40,862 nt of DNA. Source: Gemmatimonas phototrophica (GTDB lineage Bacteria; Gemmatimonadota; Gemmatimonadetes; Gemmatimonadales; Gemmatimonadaceae). A program made the position numbers and the translations under genes. The notes beneath the pieces are model-generated. The model was not told where the DNA came from, did not search any database, and saw nothing but the letters and a program-made list of their open reading frames with translations. The stretch covers positions 1-40,862 of the forward strand of contig CAMBRJ010000002.1 of the NCBI GenBank assembly GCA_945870175.1. Reading direction: 5' to 3'. Shown here one piece after another: positions 8,143 to 16,839 of the stretch; position 1 is the first letter of the stretch; each line of letters begins with the position of its first letter.

Positions 8143-8237
8143 CGCTCCGGAATTTCGGTCAGGTGAAGCGCTCCGGTTGAGTGGGCGCCACAGACCTGAA
8201 ATCTAGCGGATTCCAGGGATCGAACGCGGCCGAATAC

Positions 8238-8780
8238 TCAGCGGAGCAGATACCGCTCTCGCGTGAGATCCAGATGGTGCGCGAAGTGTCCGGCGATCAT
8301 CCAGGCGAGCGCCCGCGGCGAGATCGGATGCCCGCTGGCGACACCGACTTGGCCCCAGGCTTGCTCATCCAGCGACTTCACCAGCGACAGGGTGGCGGCT
8401 CGCACGGTCTGGATTTCGGTCAAAATGTCGTCAAGCGGACGGCCTATGGTGCGGCTCTCCGGCACCCAGGCGTCCTGATCGAAGCCCGGAAGCGGTGTCA
8501 TGTCGCCCCGAGCGACGCGCATCAGCCGATAGGCGAACACCCGCTCCGTGTCGGACACGTGCACCAGAGACTCGCCCAGCGTCCATTTGCCGGGGGCGTA
8601 GGCGAAGTCCACGAGCGCGGGGTCGACGGCGTCGAGCAGCTCGCCGAGGGCCATCGGCTGCGTCACCAGCAGCGACCAGAGGTGGTCGGTGCCCAAGGCG
8701 TCGAGGGCCTTGGCGGTGGCGTCGAGGTAGGTGCTGGCGAACGGCGCGTGTTCAGCGGGCGACGGACGGGTGATCTTCAT
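8238..8780 (-). CDS. DinB family protein (YfiT-like putative metal-dependent hydrolase/transferase)
   Basis: This is a four-helix-bundle DinB-superfamily protein of 180 residues. KWTLGESLVHVSDTERVFAYRLMRVARGD and the C-terminal GHFAHHLDLTRERYLL provide the His residues expected for the metal site. Some relatives are thiol-dependent S-transferases, and the role here is unknown. The tracked ORF begins far upstream in another gene. ATG 8780 overlaps the stop of the AlaX-type gene by four bases (ATGA), so the two are translationally coupled. It ends about 95 nt before the transketolase start and may be cotranscribed with it. Confidence 0.85.
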   Translation of the reverse strand: MKITRPSPAEHAPFASTYLDATAKALDALGTDHLWSLLVTQPMALGELLDAVDPALVDFAYAPGKWTLGESLVHVSDTERVFAYRLMRVARGDMTPLPGFDQDAWVPESRTIGRPLDDILTEIQTVRAATLSLVKSLDEQAWGQVGVASGHPISPRALAWMIAGHFAHHLDLTRERYLLR

Positions 8781-9967
8781 GCGAGAGGCTCCGGTAGCGG
8801 GGGAAGAAAGCCGAGTTGCTCGAGCACGAGGTGCAGCTGCGACGGATCGGGCACGGTACCCTGCGCGAGACGGGGCGATCCGCCGCCACGGCCGCCCACC
8901 GACTGCAGCGCGGTGCGGAGTCGCTGCCCTGCGTCGATGCCGGCTGCCGTGGCCATCAGTACCCCGCCAGCTTCGGTATTGGTGACCACCACAGCGCAAC
9001 TCCCGAGGGCGACCAGCTGCTGGGCCAGCGGCTCGGCGTCCTTCACCGCCCCCGTTACCGACGTGACGATGCGGCGCACCCCGTCGCTGTCGGGGACAGA
9101 CGCCGTCCACATCGCGGTGGCCTGATAGCGCGCGAGCTCGCCGGCGAGGCGCTTGCGTTCGCGCTCGCCCTCGGTGAGCCGCTGCATCTGCTGTTCCACG
9201 AGACCCGGCAGATCATGCGGCGCGGCCGACAGCGTGCGCGCGGCCTTGGTGAGCAGCTCGGCGTCGAGGCGGGCGCGGGACACGGCGCGATGGCCGCAGA
9301 CGAACTCGATCCGCGTATGGCCCTTGGTCTTCTCGGCGCGGCGTAGCAGCAGGGCGCCGATCTCCCCAGTTCCATCGACATGGGTTCCGCCGCAGGCGCT
9401 GCGGTCCAAGCCGTCGATGGTGACGATGCGGAGCTCGCCGTCGCGGTCGCTCGGCTTGCGGAGCCCGGTGGCTTCGGCGGCGTTCTCGAAAGACACCGTG
9501 ACGCGGCGGTTCTGCACAATGAGCGCATTGGCGCGGCGTTCGATGGCGGCGAGCGTGGTGGGGTCGAAATTTTCGCAGGCCACATCGACCGTGTTGGTGT
9601 CATCACCGAAGTGCACGCTGACGGTGGGCCAGCCAAATTCGTCGGTGAGCATGGCCGAAAGCAGGTGCTGACCGGTGTGTTGCTGCATGTGATCGACGCG
9701 TCGCGTCATGTCGACCTGTCCAACCAGCATCGAGCCTACTGGGACGCCGATCGGGTCGGCGAGACAATGCGCGATGCGCTCGTCCTCGTCGATGACGTCC
9801 ACGACCGCGATCCCGCCCAGCGTGCCCACGTCGTGCGGTTGTCCGCCCGAGGTGGGATAGAACGCCGTGCGATCGAGCACGACACGACGGCCGTCGTCGG
9901 TGATGTCGAGCACGGCGGCGGTGAAGCGGTCGAGGCGCGCGTCGGTGTAGTACAGGCGATCGGTCAT
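8777..9967 (-). CDS. Alanyl-tRNA editing protein (AlaX-L type with DHHA1 domain)
   Basis: This is a free-standing homologue of the editing domain of alanyl-tRNA synthetase, hydrolysing mischarged Ser- or Gly-tRNA(Ala). ATG 9967 gives 396 residues beginning MTDRLYYTDARLDRF; the tracked start at 10399 only adds antisense sequence of the neighbour. The zinc/editing site is visible as HTGQH (H97, H101) and ACGGTHV (C182, H186). TAFYPTSGGQPHD is the conserved N-terminal block. A coiled-coil linker (residues about 220-260) leads to a C-terminal GGRGGGSPRLAQG, typical of DHHA1. The catalytic ligands are all present. It is divergent from the S41-like lipoprotein gene across 67 bp and overlaps dinB. 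Confidence 0.93.
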   Translation of the reverse strand: MTDRLYYTDARLDRFTAAVLDITDDGRRVVLDRTAFYPTSGGQPHDVGTLGGIAVVDVIDEDERIAHCLADPIGVPVGSMLVGQVDMTRRVDHMQQHTGQHLLSAMLTDEFGWPTVSVHFGDDTNTVDVACENFDPTTLAAIERRANALIVQNRRVTVSFENAAEATGLRKPSDRDGELRIVTIDGLDRSACGGTHVDGTGEIGALLLRRAEKTKGHTRIEFVCGHRAVSRARLDAELLTKAARTLSAAPHDLPGLVEQQMQRLTEGERERKRLAGELARYQATAMWTASVPDSDGVRRIVTSVTGAVKDAEPLAQQLVALGSCAVVVTNTEAGGVLMATAAGIDAGQRLRTALQSVGGRGGGSPRLAQGTVPDPSQLHLVLEQLGFLPPLPEPLA

Positions 9968-10021
9968 GCGGGGACGGGTCGGGATGGGGAAGCGTCGTGC
10001 AACGGGAAAGGACGCCGATGG

Positions 10022-10034
10022 TATCTTGCGTAAT
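10022..10034 (+). promoter_or_regulatory. Possible -10 immediately upstream of the S41-like gene
   Basis: TATCTT at 10022-10027 ends 7 nt before the ATG at 10035. The same hexamer lies 6 nt before the ATG at 15837. This would fit leaderless transcripts, since neither gene has a Shine-Dalgarno, but no convincing -35 is seen. Confidence 0.25.
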
Positions 10035-12521
10035 ATGCTGATTCCGCCCACTCCCCGGATGCTCGGCCGTATCGCCGCGCGCGCGACGCTGGCGATGCTC
10101 GCCGTCTCGAGCGCCGGCTGCAGCAGCCGCTTTTTCACGGTGAGGCCGGATTCCCGTGTGGAGACGTCGGCTCCCGCCGTGGTGGCGCCGGCGCCGCCAG
10201 CGCCGGCGGCGCCGGCCGTCGTGGACACGATCCTCCCGGAGCCAGACCCGGCGCCATCCGACTCGGCGGGTGTGGCCCGCCTGCACGCGCTGATGCAGGT
10301 GTGGCATCTGGTGTCGCTGTACCACCCGGCGGTGATCGAGCGCGGCGCGCCGTGGGATTCGGCATTCATCCGCGCGGCCACGGTGGTGCGGTCGGCCACT
10401 GATCCGCAGCAGTTGGCGGTGGCCTATCGACGCCTGCTGTCGGTGGTGCAGGACCCACTCACGCGGGTGGAGCTGGCCGACGCGATGAGCGCCACGGGTG
10501 CCACGAATGACTTTGTGTTCGGCAGCGAACGCACGCGCGATAGTGTGCTCATCGTGCGCGTGCCGCTGGGATCGGCCCAACGCGCGCTGTTCACCGACAG
10601 CGCGGCGGCGATGGTGCGCCGACTGCTCGCGACGGCGCCGGCCCACGTGATACTCGATGTGCGTGGGTCTGGTGCGACGACGAGTGCCGCGACCGGTGCG
10701 GTGTTGGATTCCCTCGATGCCGACGTCGAGCTGTTCGTCGCCAACGCGGGATTGGTGACGTCGTTGAACAGCGCGCTTACAACGATGAGCATGGAGCGCA
10801 CGCGCCGGGTTGGTGGCGCGCACGTAATGAACGGAGCGTGGCAGCCGGACGATGCCTGGACGGTACGCACGGGACGTCCGGTGTTTGCGGGTTCAGCGAC
10901 ACCGCGGCGCGTGATGGTGCTGGCGAACCGCGCCACGGTGCTGCCGCGCGCGCTGTTGTCGTTGATCGCGAGTGGTCGGGCCACGCTCCTCGCCGAAGAG
11001 GGTGTGGACGACACGCCGCTGGTGTCGAGTGTAGTGTTGCCGATCGCCGATCGTGTGTCGGTGCGACTCCGCACGGGAGAACTTGTGCACGCCGACGGCA
11101 GCACCGGGTTGCTTGCCGACACGGTGCTTCCTCGAGCCTCCCAGCCGTCAGACAGCGCGCCGGTGTTGCGCACGGCGCTCACGCTGCTGCGCACCAGCCG
11201 CATCGTGCGCGCCTCGCGCGTGCCCACACGGCGACTGCCGGCGGTGTTGCCAGGCTACTACGACAGCGATCCTTATCCGTTCATGGGCGCGCGTTTGCTG
11301 GCGGCGGCCCGGTTGTGGAGTGCGATTCGTGTGCGGCATGTGCATCGCGACCTGTACGACGAGGACATGGACGCCCTGCTCGAGCGCACGATCCCCGCGC
11401 TCGAAGCGGCGCGGGTCGCGACGGAGTACGCGGCGGCGTTGATGCCGATGGTATCGGCGCTCGATGACACGCCGTCGACCTTGCAGGGACCGTCGGCCGA
11501 TTCCGTTCGCGGCACGGCGTCGGTGCCGTTTCGTGTGCGCTGGATCGAAGACCGTGCCATCATCACCGATGTGATGCGCGACTCCGTGACGAAGGCGCTC
11601 GGCATCGAGACGGGCATGGAGGTCACAGCGGCCGACGGCTTCCCGACGCCGGCGTGGATCATCGATCACCGCACCGCGGTGTCGGCGCCGAACAGTTGGT
11701 CACGTCTGCGCGCCTTGATGCCGCAGCTGGCACTGGGGCCGAGTGGCGGCACGCTGTTCCGGGTGCGCGACATGGCCAATCGCGAGCGACAGGTGAACAT
11801 TCCGCGCCGTGTGGACGACATGGCGCTCCTCGCGCGCTCCGAACGGCCCCTCGTGAGTGCGGTGCGCACGCTGCCCGGCGACATCGTATATCTCGATGTG
11901 GAACGTCTGTCGGTCGACTCGCTGGCGGCGACGATGGTGCGTGCGCGGAGCGCCCGCGGTTGGATCCTGGATTTGCGCGGCACGCTGGGTACCGGTCATG
12001 CCGCGGCGATTCTGGCGGCGGTGCGCCGCATACCGGAGGCAGTCACGGCGCGTGAGGTGCGGCGCTACGACAGCGAACCGTGTGCCACGCCGACGTTGCG
12101 CGAAGCACGCGCGTTGTGCGCCGTCACGCGCGAGACGCGCTCGCGGGTGAGTCGCGGTGATACGGCCGGCCACTATGCCGGACGCCTCGTGGCGCTGATC
12201 GACGAGCGCACCGATGGCGAAATGGAGCGACTGGCGCTCGCGCTCGATGCGGTGGCGCCGGTGACGTTCATTGGCTCCTCGAGTGCCGGAGCGCCTGGTG
12301 AGGTGATGCAGGTGGCGTTGCCGGGACTGTTGCAGGTCGCGTTGCCCATCGTAGAGCTGCGTCGCGCGGACGATGCGCAGTTGCAGCGCGTGGGCATGAC
12401 GCCCGGCGTGGAGGCTCGCCTCACGGTACGCGGCGTGCGCAGCGGTTTTGATGACGTGATCGAGCGCGCGCAGCAGTGGCTGGTGCAGCAGCTCGATCCG
12501 CCAGCACGTCGTCGCCGATAG
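10035..12521 (+). CDS. Lipoprotein with two degenerate S41 (tail-specific protease-like) modules
   Basis: The 828-residue exported protein has a signal peptide (GRIAARATLAMLAVSSAGC) with a probable lipid-modified C29, then an Ala/Pro-rich linker. Residues about 85-405 look like an S41 core: helical WHLVSLYHP..WDSAF, VILDVRGSG, then VMVLANRATVLP. Residues about 415-828 repeat this with LWSAIRVRHVHRDLYDEDMD, a PDZ-like GIETGMEVTAADGFPTP, WILDLRGT, LVALIDERTDGEME and SSAGAPGEV. Active S41 enzymes have Ser in T-x-S-x-x-E; here the aligned residues are L303 and G728, and no catalytic Lys is seen, so it may be a pseudoprotease. ATG 10059 is an alternative start. hrpB follows after 9 nt. Confidence 0.7.
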   Translation: MLIPPTPRMLGRIAARATLAMLAVSSAGCSSRFFTVRPDSRVETSAPAVVAPAPPAPAAPAVVDTILPEPDPAPSDSAGVARLHALMQVWHLVSLYHPAVIERGAPWDSAFIRAATVVRSATDPQQLAVAYRRLLSVVQDPLTRVELADAMSATGATNDFVFGSERTRDSVLIVRVPLGSAQRALFTDSAAAMVRRLLATAPAHVILDVRGSGATTSAATGAVLDSLDADVELFVANAGLVTSLNSALTTMSMERTRRVGGAHVMNGAWQPDDAWTVRTGRPVFAGSATPRRVMVLANRATVLPRALLSLIASGRATLLAEEGVDDTPLVSSVVLPIADRVSVRLRTGELVHADGSTGLLADTVLPRASQPSDSAPVLRTALTLLRTSRIVRASRVPTRRLPAVLPGYYDSDPYPFMGARLLAAARLWSAIRVRHVHRDLYDEDMDALLERTIPALEAARVATEYAAALMPMVSALDDTPSTLQGPSADSVRGTASVPFRVRWIEDRAIITDVMRDSVTKALGIETGMEVTAADGFPTPAWIIDHRTAVSAPNSWSRLRALMPQLALGPSGGTLFRVRDMANRERQVNIPRRVDDMALLARSERPLVSAVRTLPGDIVYLDVERLSVDSLAATMVRARSARGWILDLRGTLGTGHAAAILAAVRRIPEAVTAREVRRYDSEPCATPTLREARALCAVTRETRSRVSRGDTAGHYAGRLVALIDERTDGEMERLALALDAVAPVTFIGSSSAGAPGEVMQVALPGLLQVALPIVELRRADDAQLQRVGMTPGVEARLTVRGVRSGFDDVIERAQQWLVQQLDPPARRRR

Positions 12522-12530
12522 TCGGTCGCT

Positions 12531-15092
12531 GTGCGAGACACCACGACTCTTCCGATCGACGAGATCATTCCGTCGCTGCGCGCGGCGCTGACGGCGCGCA
12601 CGGTCGCGGTGCTGGAGGCGCCACCCGGTGCGGGAAAGACCACACGCGTGCCGCTCGCGCTCGTGAACGAGCCGTGGCTGGCGGGCGCGAAGGTGGTGAT
12701 GCTCGAGCCGCGACGACTCGCCGCGCGCGCGGCGGCGTCGTACATGGCGTCGACGATCGGCGAGGACGTGGGGCAGACGGTGGGGTACCGCGTGCGCGGC
12801 GAGTCGCGCATCTCGAAGCAGACGCGTATCGAGGTAGTGACCGAAGGCGTGCTGGCGCGCATGCTGAGCAGCGATGCGGCGCTCGAGGATATCGGGCTCG
12901 TGATCTTCGACGAATTTCACGAACGGTCGCTGCACGCCGACCTCGGGTTGGCACTGGTGCTCGAAACACAGCGCCATCTGCGTGAGAAGCTGCGCGTGCT
13001 GGTGATGTCGGCCACGCTCGACGGCGTCGCGGTGTCGGCGTTGCTGGCCGATGCGCGTGGTCCGGCGCCGGTGCTGCGCAGCGAGGGGCGCATGTTTCCC
13101 ATCGAGACGCACTATCGCGCGCCGCGTCGTGATGAGCGGGTGGAGGCGACGACGGCGCGGGTGATTCGTGAGGCACTCGACGCCACCGAAGGCGATGTGC
13201 TGGTGTTCCTGCCCGGCGCTGGTGAACAGCGCCGAGTGGCGGAACGTCTCACGGGCGACACGATGACTGGCGTACGCGTGCACACGCTGCATGGCAGCAT
13301 GCCGTTGGCCGAGCAGGATGCGGCGCTGGCACCGGCGCGGGTGGGTACGCGGAAGGTGGTGCTCAGTACGAGTGTCGCCGAGACCAGCCTGACGGTGGCG
13401 GGCGTGCGTGTGGTGATCGACTGCGGCTTGTCACGCGTGCCGCGCTACGATGCCTCGGCGGGGCTGACGCGATTGCACACGGTGCGGGTGAGTCGGGCGT
13501 CGGCCGATCAGCGTCGTGGTCGTGCGGGGCGTACGGCGCCCGGCGTGAGCTACCGGCTGTGGGATCAACACGAGGACCATACGCTGCTGCCGAGCACGCG
13601 TCCGGAAATTGTGGACGCGGATTTGTCGTCGTTGGCGTTGGAACTGGCCGACGCCGGCATCAGCGATCCCACCACACTGCGGTGGCTGGATGTGCCGCGG
13701 GCCGGTGCGTTTGCGCAGGCGCGGGCGCTGTTGGCGCAGCTCGGTGCGCTCGACGACGCGGGGCGTATCACGCCCCATGGCCGTCGCATGGCGGCGCTGC
13801 CGTTACAGCCACGGTTGGCGCACCTGGCGATCACCGCGGCGGCGCGTGGTGCCTTGCCGCTCGGTGCCGCGATCGCGGCGTTGCTGGAGGAGCGCGACAT
13901 CGTGCGCTACGACGGGTTGCCGCCGCAGTCGGACATGCGATTGCGTACGGAGCTGCTGCGACGCGATGGAGCGTCGGGCGCGGTGGGGGTGGCGGTGGAT
14001 CGCGATGGCGTGCGGCGCGTGCGACAGACGGCCGACGATCTCGCACGCCGCGCGGCGGGCGGGGGATCGGGTTCGTCGTCGCGCGCCTCATCGCCGGAAT
14101 TGTGGGATGATGCCGACACGGGCTCGTTGCTCGCGCTGGCGTATCCCGATCGCGTGGCGCAGCGACGCAGTGGTGCTGAGCCGCGGTACCTGCTGCGCAA
14201 CGGCAGCGGGGCGGTGTTGGCGAAACACGATGCGCTGCACGACGCGCCCTATCTGGCCATCGCGGATCTTGAGGGCACGTCGCCCGAAGCCCGCATCGTG
14301 CGCGCGGCGCCGATCACGCTGGAGGAACTGCGCGAGGATTTCGGCGCGCAGTTCGTGCGGGTGCAACTGGTGGAGTGGAATGAGCGCACCAAGGCCGTAC
14401 GTGCGCGCAAGCGTACGATGCTGGGTGCGCTCGTGATTGAAGAAGTGATGTGGTCCGACGCCGATCCCGAGGTCGTGTTGCAGACCGTGCTGGAGGCGAT
14501 TCGTGCCCAGCTCGCTCGCGGTGGGATCGAGGCGTTGCCGTTTTCACAGGCGGCGTTGCGATTGCGTGAACGGATGGCGTTCGTGCATGCGCACGATGAG
14601 AGTTGGCCGGATGTATCGGTGGCCGCCCTGTCGGCGTCGCTGGCGGAGTGGGCGGGCCCGTATCTCGACGGCGTGCGCACGTGGGCGCAGCTGGCGTCGG
14701 TGGATTGGCACGACGCGCTGCAGTCGCTGATGCCGTGGTCGCAGCGGTCGGCGCTGGAGCGATTGGCACCGACGCATCTGGAGGTGCCGAGTGGGTCGCG
14801 GATTGCGCTGGACTACAGTGAGGCGACGGCGCCGGTGCTGGCGGTGAAGCTGCAGGAAGTGTTCGGGTGGAGCACGACGCCGATGGTGATGGATGGGCGT
14901 GTGTCGCTCACGCTGCAGCTGCTGTCACCGGCGCAGCGGCCGGTGCAGGTGACGCGCGACCTCGCGGGATTCTGGCGCAGCTCGTACTTCGAGGTGCGCA
15001 AGGAGCTACGCGGGCGGTATCCGCGGCACCCGTGGCCGGAGGATCCGCTGACGGCGGAGGCGACGAGGCGGGCGAAGCCGCGCGGGACGTAA
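12531..15092 (+). CDS. hrpB: ATP-dependent helicase HrpB
   Basis: This is a DEAH-family RNA-helicase-like protein of the HrpB subgroup; its cellular role is poorly defined in most bacteria. GTG start, 853 residues, the normal family length. Motif I is PPGAGKTTR (about 31-39), motif II is DEFHERSLHADL (127-138, the HrpB form of the box), motif III is MSATLDG, and motif VI is QRRGRAGRTAPG. The HrpB-specific C-terminal region ends with SYFEVRKELRGRYPRHPWPEDP, a signature of the family. The gene starts 9 nt after the S41-like gene and is probably cotranscribed. Its 3' side is occupied by inverted-repeat element 3. Confidence 0.96.
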   Translation: MRDTTTLPIDEIIPSLRAALTARTVAVLEAPPGAGKTTRVPLALVNEPWLAGAKVVMLEPRRLAARAAASYMASTIGEDVGQTVGYRVRGESRISKQTRIEVVTEGVLARMLSSDAALEDIGLVIFDEFHERSLHADLGLALVLETQRHLREKLRVLVMSATLDGVAVSALLADARGPAPVLRSEGRMFPIETHYRAPRRDERVEATTARVIREALDATEGDVLVFLPGAGEQRRVAERLTGDTMTGVRVHTLHGSMPLAEQDAALAPARVGTRKVVLSTSVAETSLTVAGVRVVIDCGLSRVPRYDASAGLTRLHTVRVSRASADQRRGRAGRTAPGVSYRLWDQHEDHTLLPSTRPEIVDADLSSLALELADAGISDPTTLRWLDVPRAGAFAQARALLAQLGALDDAGRITPHGRRMAALPLQPRLAHLAITAAARGALPLGAAIAALLEERDIVRYDGLPPQSDMRLRTELLRRDGASGAVGVAVDRDGVRRVRQTADDLARRAAGGGSGSSSRASSPELWDDADTGSLLALAYPDRVAQRRSGAEPRYLLRNGSGAVLAKHDALHDAPYLAIADLEGTSPEARIVRAAPITLEELREDFGAQFVRVQLVEWNERTKAVRARKRTMLGALVIEEVMWSDADPEVVLQTVLEAIRAQLARGGIEALPFSQAALRLRERMAFVHAHDESWPDVSVAALSASLAEWAGPYLDGVRTWAQLASVDWHDALQSLMPWSQRSALERLAPTHLEVPSGSRIALDYSEATAPVLAVKLQEVFGWSTTPMVMDGRVSLTLQLLSPAQRPVQVTRDLAGFWRSSYFEVRKELRGRYPRHPWPEDPLTAEATRRAKPRGT

Positions 15093-15099
15093 ACAACAG

Positions 15100-15199
15100 A
15101 AAACAGCTTGACCGCGGATTGGCACGAATGTTCGCGGATGAACAACAACAGCACATGATCCGTGTCGTTGTCCGTGTCGATTCGCGGTCATGCTGTTTT
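15100..15199. repeat. Long inverted repeat (element 3) between hrpB and the GxxExxY gene
   Basis: Arms 15100-15120 and 15179-15199 pair at 18 of 21 positions (core AAAACAGC-TGACCGCG). The interior contains a weaker pairing of GGATGAACAAC with GTCGTTGTCC and repeated CCGTGTCG words. It begins 8 nt after the hrpB stop. Local base composition is visibly less GC-rich than the flanking genes. Confidence 0.7.
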
Positions 15200-15383
15200 G
15201 GTTCGCCTGAACAGACAGCGCTACCACGCGCCGGCATGCGTATTCGCCAATGAAACGCAATAGTAAATCGAGTCAGTGCGGACGTAGGGAGTCGTGCGTT
15301 GGAAAGATGGTGGCGGCGCGTTTGTGGTGAGTACGCTCGGTGGCAGTCGCGCCAAGGTGTGCGTATCTCAACCAGGAGCAATC

Positions 15384-15788
15384 ATGAGCGACGCACCGCT
15401 GCAAACACTGTTGCACCAAGAGCTCAGCAGCCAAATCATCCGCGCGTTCTATGAGGTGTATAACGCCCTCATGCGAGGCCTGCATGAAGTGTGCTACCAA
15501 AATGCGCTGCACGTCGAACTGCAGTTGCGCGGAATCCCCGTCGAACAGGAGGTCCCCTTTGCCGTGGTCTACAAGGGGCACATCATTGGGAAATCCCGCG
15601 TCGATCTGCTCGTCGACCGGAAGGTCATCGTCGAATGCAAGACCGCCAACACCTTGCACGCGCAGCATGAAGCGCAGATGCTGCACTACCTCAAAGCCAC
15701 CAACACCGAGCTTGGCCTGCTGATGTACTTCGGCTCGAAGCCACTGTTCCGGCGGTTCGTGCACACCAGCGACGTGACGGGGCCGTGA
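15384..15788 (+). CDS. GxxExxY protein (PD-(D/E)XK nuclease-like fold)
   Basis: This 134-residue protein belongs to the GxxExxY family, named for its motif, seen here as GLHEVCY (G32, E35, Y38). D74 in SRVDLLVD and E84/K86 in VECK form the PD-(D/E)XK-like core, followed by HEAQMLHYLKAT. The biological function of the family is not established. ATG 15384 is preceded by a strong CAGGAG ribosome-binding site, so the upstream extension in the ORF track (15294) is rejected. Codon choice (CAA, ACA, GGA, AAA) is less GC-biased than in neighbouring genes, which hints at acquisition. The adjacent inverted repeat and similar elements elsewhere in the window make this the best candidate partner for the palindrome family. 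Confidence 0.9.
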   Translation: MSDAPLQTLLHQELSSQIIRAFYEVYNALMRGLHEVCYQNALHVELQLRGIPVEQEVPFAVVYKGHIIGKSRVDLLVDRKVIVECKTANTLHAQHEAQMLHYLKATNTELGLLMYFGSKPLFRRFVHTSDVTGP

Positions 15789-15836
15789 GTCGGTCGCGTC
15801 GTGGGCCAACGATGCGCCCCCAACTATCTTTTCGTG

Positions 15837-16835
15837 ATGTCTGCTGTGCGATGGCTCGTGACTGCCCTGTCGTTCGCCGCCATGATGGGGGTGTCGGCCT
15901 GGGTGGTCGCCTCTCATTGGCCGGCGGGGGGCATGCCGTGGCTGGCGTGGCCGGTGCACGCAGCGGCGTTGGCCACGGTAACGGCCGAGATCATCACCCG
16001 AGCGCTCAAGATCCAAGCGTCGGCGCGGGCGTGCGGCATTCCGCTGCGCTTCGGGACCGCGGTGCGGGTCTGCCTGGCCGGTGATTTCGCGGCGGCCATC
16101 ACGCCGGCCCGTTCAGGGGCGGAGCCGTCGCGCTTTTTGGTGCTGGCGGAAAGTGGCACCGGACCGGCGGGGCGCGTGCTGATTCTCTTCCTCGAGCTGT
16201 TTCTCGAGATGTGGTCGCTGGTGCTGGTGTGCACGGTTCTGGCGGTCCTCTTCGCCGGGCGTGGCGCCTCGGTGGCCGGACTGCTCAGTCTCGTGGGCGG
16301 CTACAGCGGCGTCGTGCTGGGCGTCGGTGCGGCGGGGGTAATCCTGTCCAAACGGAATGCCCACGGGCCGCCGCCCGTCTGGGCTCGGCGGGTGGGACTG
16401 CACGCCGGTCGCTGGCGCGTGGTGCAGCGTACGCTGCGGGCGCTGCGGGGGTCGGTGCAGTCGCTGCGGCGAGCCGATCCGGCGCTGATGCTGTTGGCCT
16501 TCGGGGGCTCGGTGCTGCACGTGCTGTTCAAGGTGGCCACGCTGCCCATACTGGTGTTTTTGGGCGACCCGTCGTTCCCGCGCACCATGGACACGCTGGC
16601 CCCGCTGGTGCTCTGGCCTCTGGCGCTCTTTTACGGCGGGGTGGTGGTGCCGGCGCCCGGCGGGGGTGGCTTTATCGAAGGCGCCTTCGCCGCCACGCTC
16701 GGTTCGGCGATTCCGGCGGGTATCTTTGCCGCATCGCTGCTCTGGTGGCGGTTCTACACGTTCTATCTGTATTTCCTCGTTGGTGGGGCGGCGGCGGGTG
16801 ATGCCGCCCTGCGTGCCCTGCGTCGTCCCAGCTGA
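15837..16835 (+). CDS. Lysylphosphatidylglycerol synthase TM-region (UPF0104-like) integral membrane protein
   Basis: The multi-pass inner-membrane protein of 332 residues has about eight hydrophobic segments. It resembles the flippase-like transmembrane domain of MprF (LPG_synthase_TM): GDFAAAITPARSGAEPSRFLVLAE is the conserved segment after the second helix, and VVPAPGGGGFIEGAFAATLG is the characteristic C-terminal loop. It lacks the soluble aminoacyl-transferase domain of MprF, so a lipid-translocation or related role is more likely than lysinylation. The start at 15837 sits 6 nt after TATCTT, and GTG 15834 is an alternative. The YedA-like gene follows after 4 nt, so these two form an operon. 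Confidence 0.8.
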   Translation: MSAVRWLVTALSFAAMMGVSAWVVASHWPAGGMPWLAWPVHAAALATVTAEIITRALKIQASARACGIPLRFGTAVRVCLAGDFAAAITPARSGAEPSRFLVLAESGTGPAGRVLILFLELFLEMWSLVLVCTVLAVLFAGRGASVAGLLSLVGGYSGVVLGVGAAGVILSKRNAHGPPPVWARRVGLHAGRWRVVQRTLRALRGSVQSLRRADPALMLLAFGGSVLHVLFKVATLPILVFLGDPSFPRTMDTLAPLVLWPLALFYGGVVVPAPGGGGFIEGAFAATLGSAIPAGIFAASLLWWRFYTFYLYFLVGGAAAGDAALRALRRPS

Positions 16836-16839
16836 CGCG

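Noticed and set aside
6268-8166. 632-residue plus-strand ORF
   Set aside because: Antisense to transketolase; His/Arg-rich shadow typical of high-GC genes, with no domain.
11700-13292. 530-residue minus-strand ORF
   Set aside because: Spans the S41-like and hrpB genes in antisense; no recognisable motif.
15294-15383. Upstream extension of the GxxExxY ORF
   Set aside because: The strong CAGGAG ribosome-binding site and family alignment place the start at 15384.
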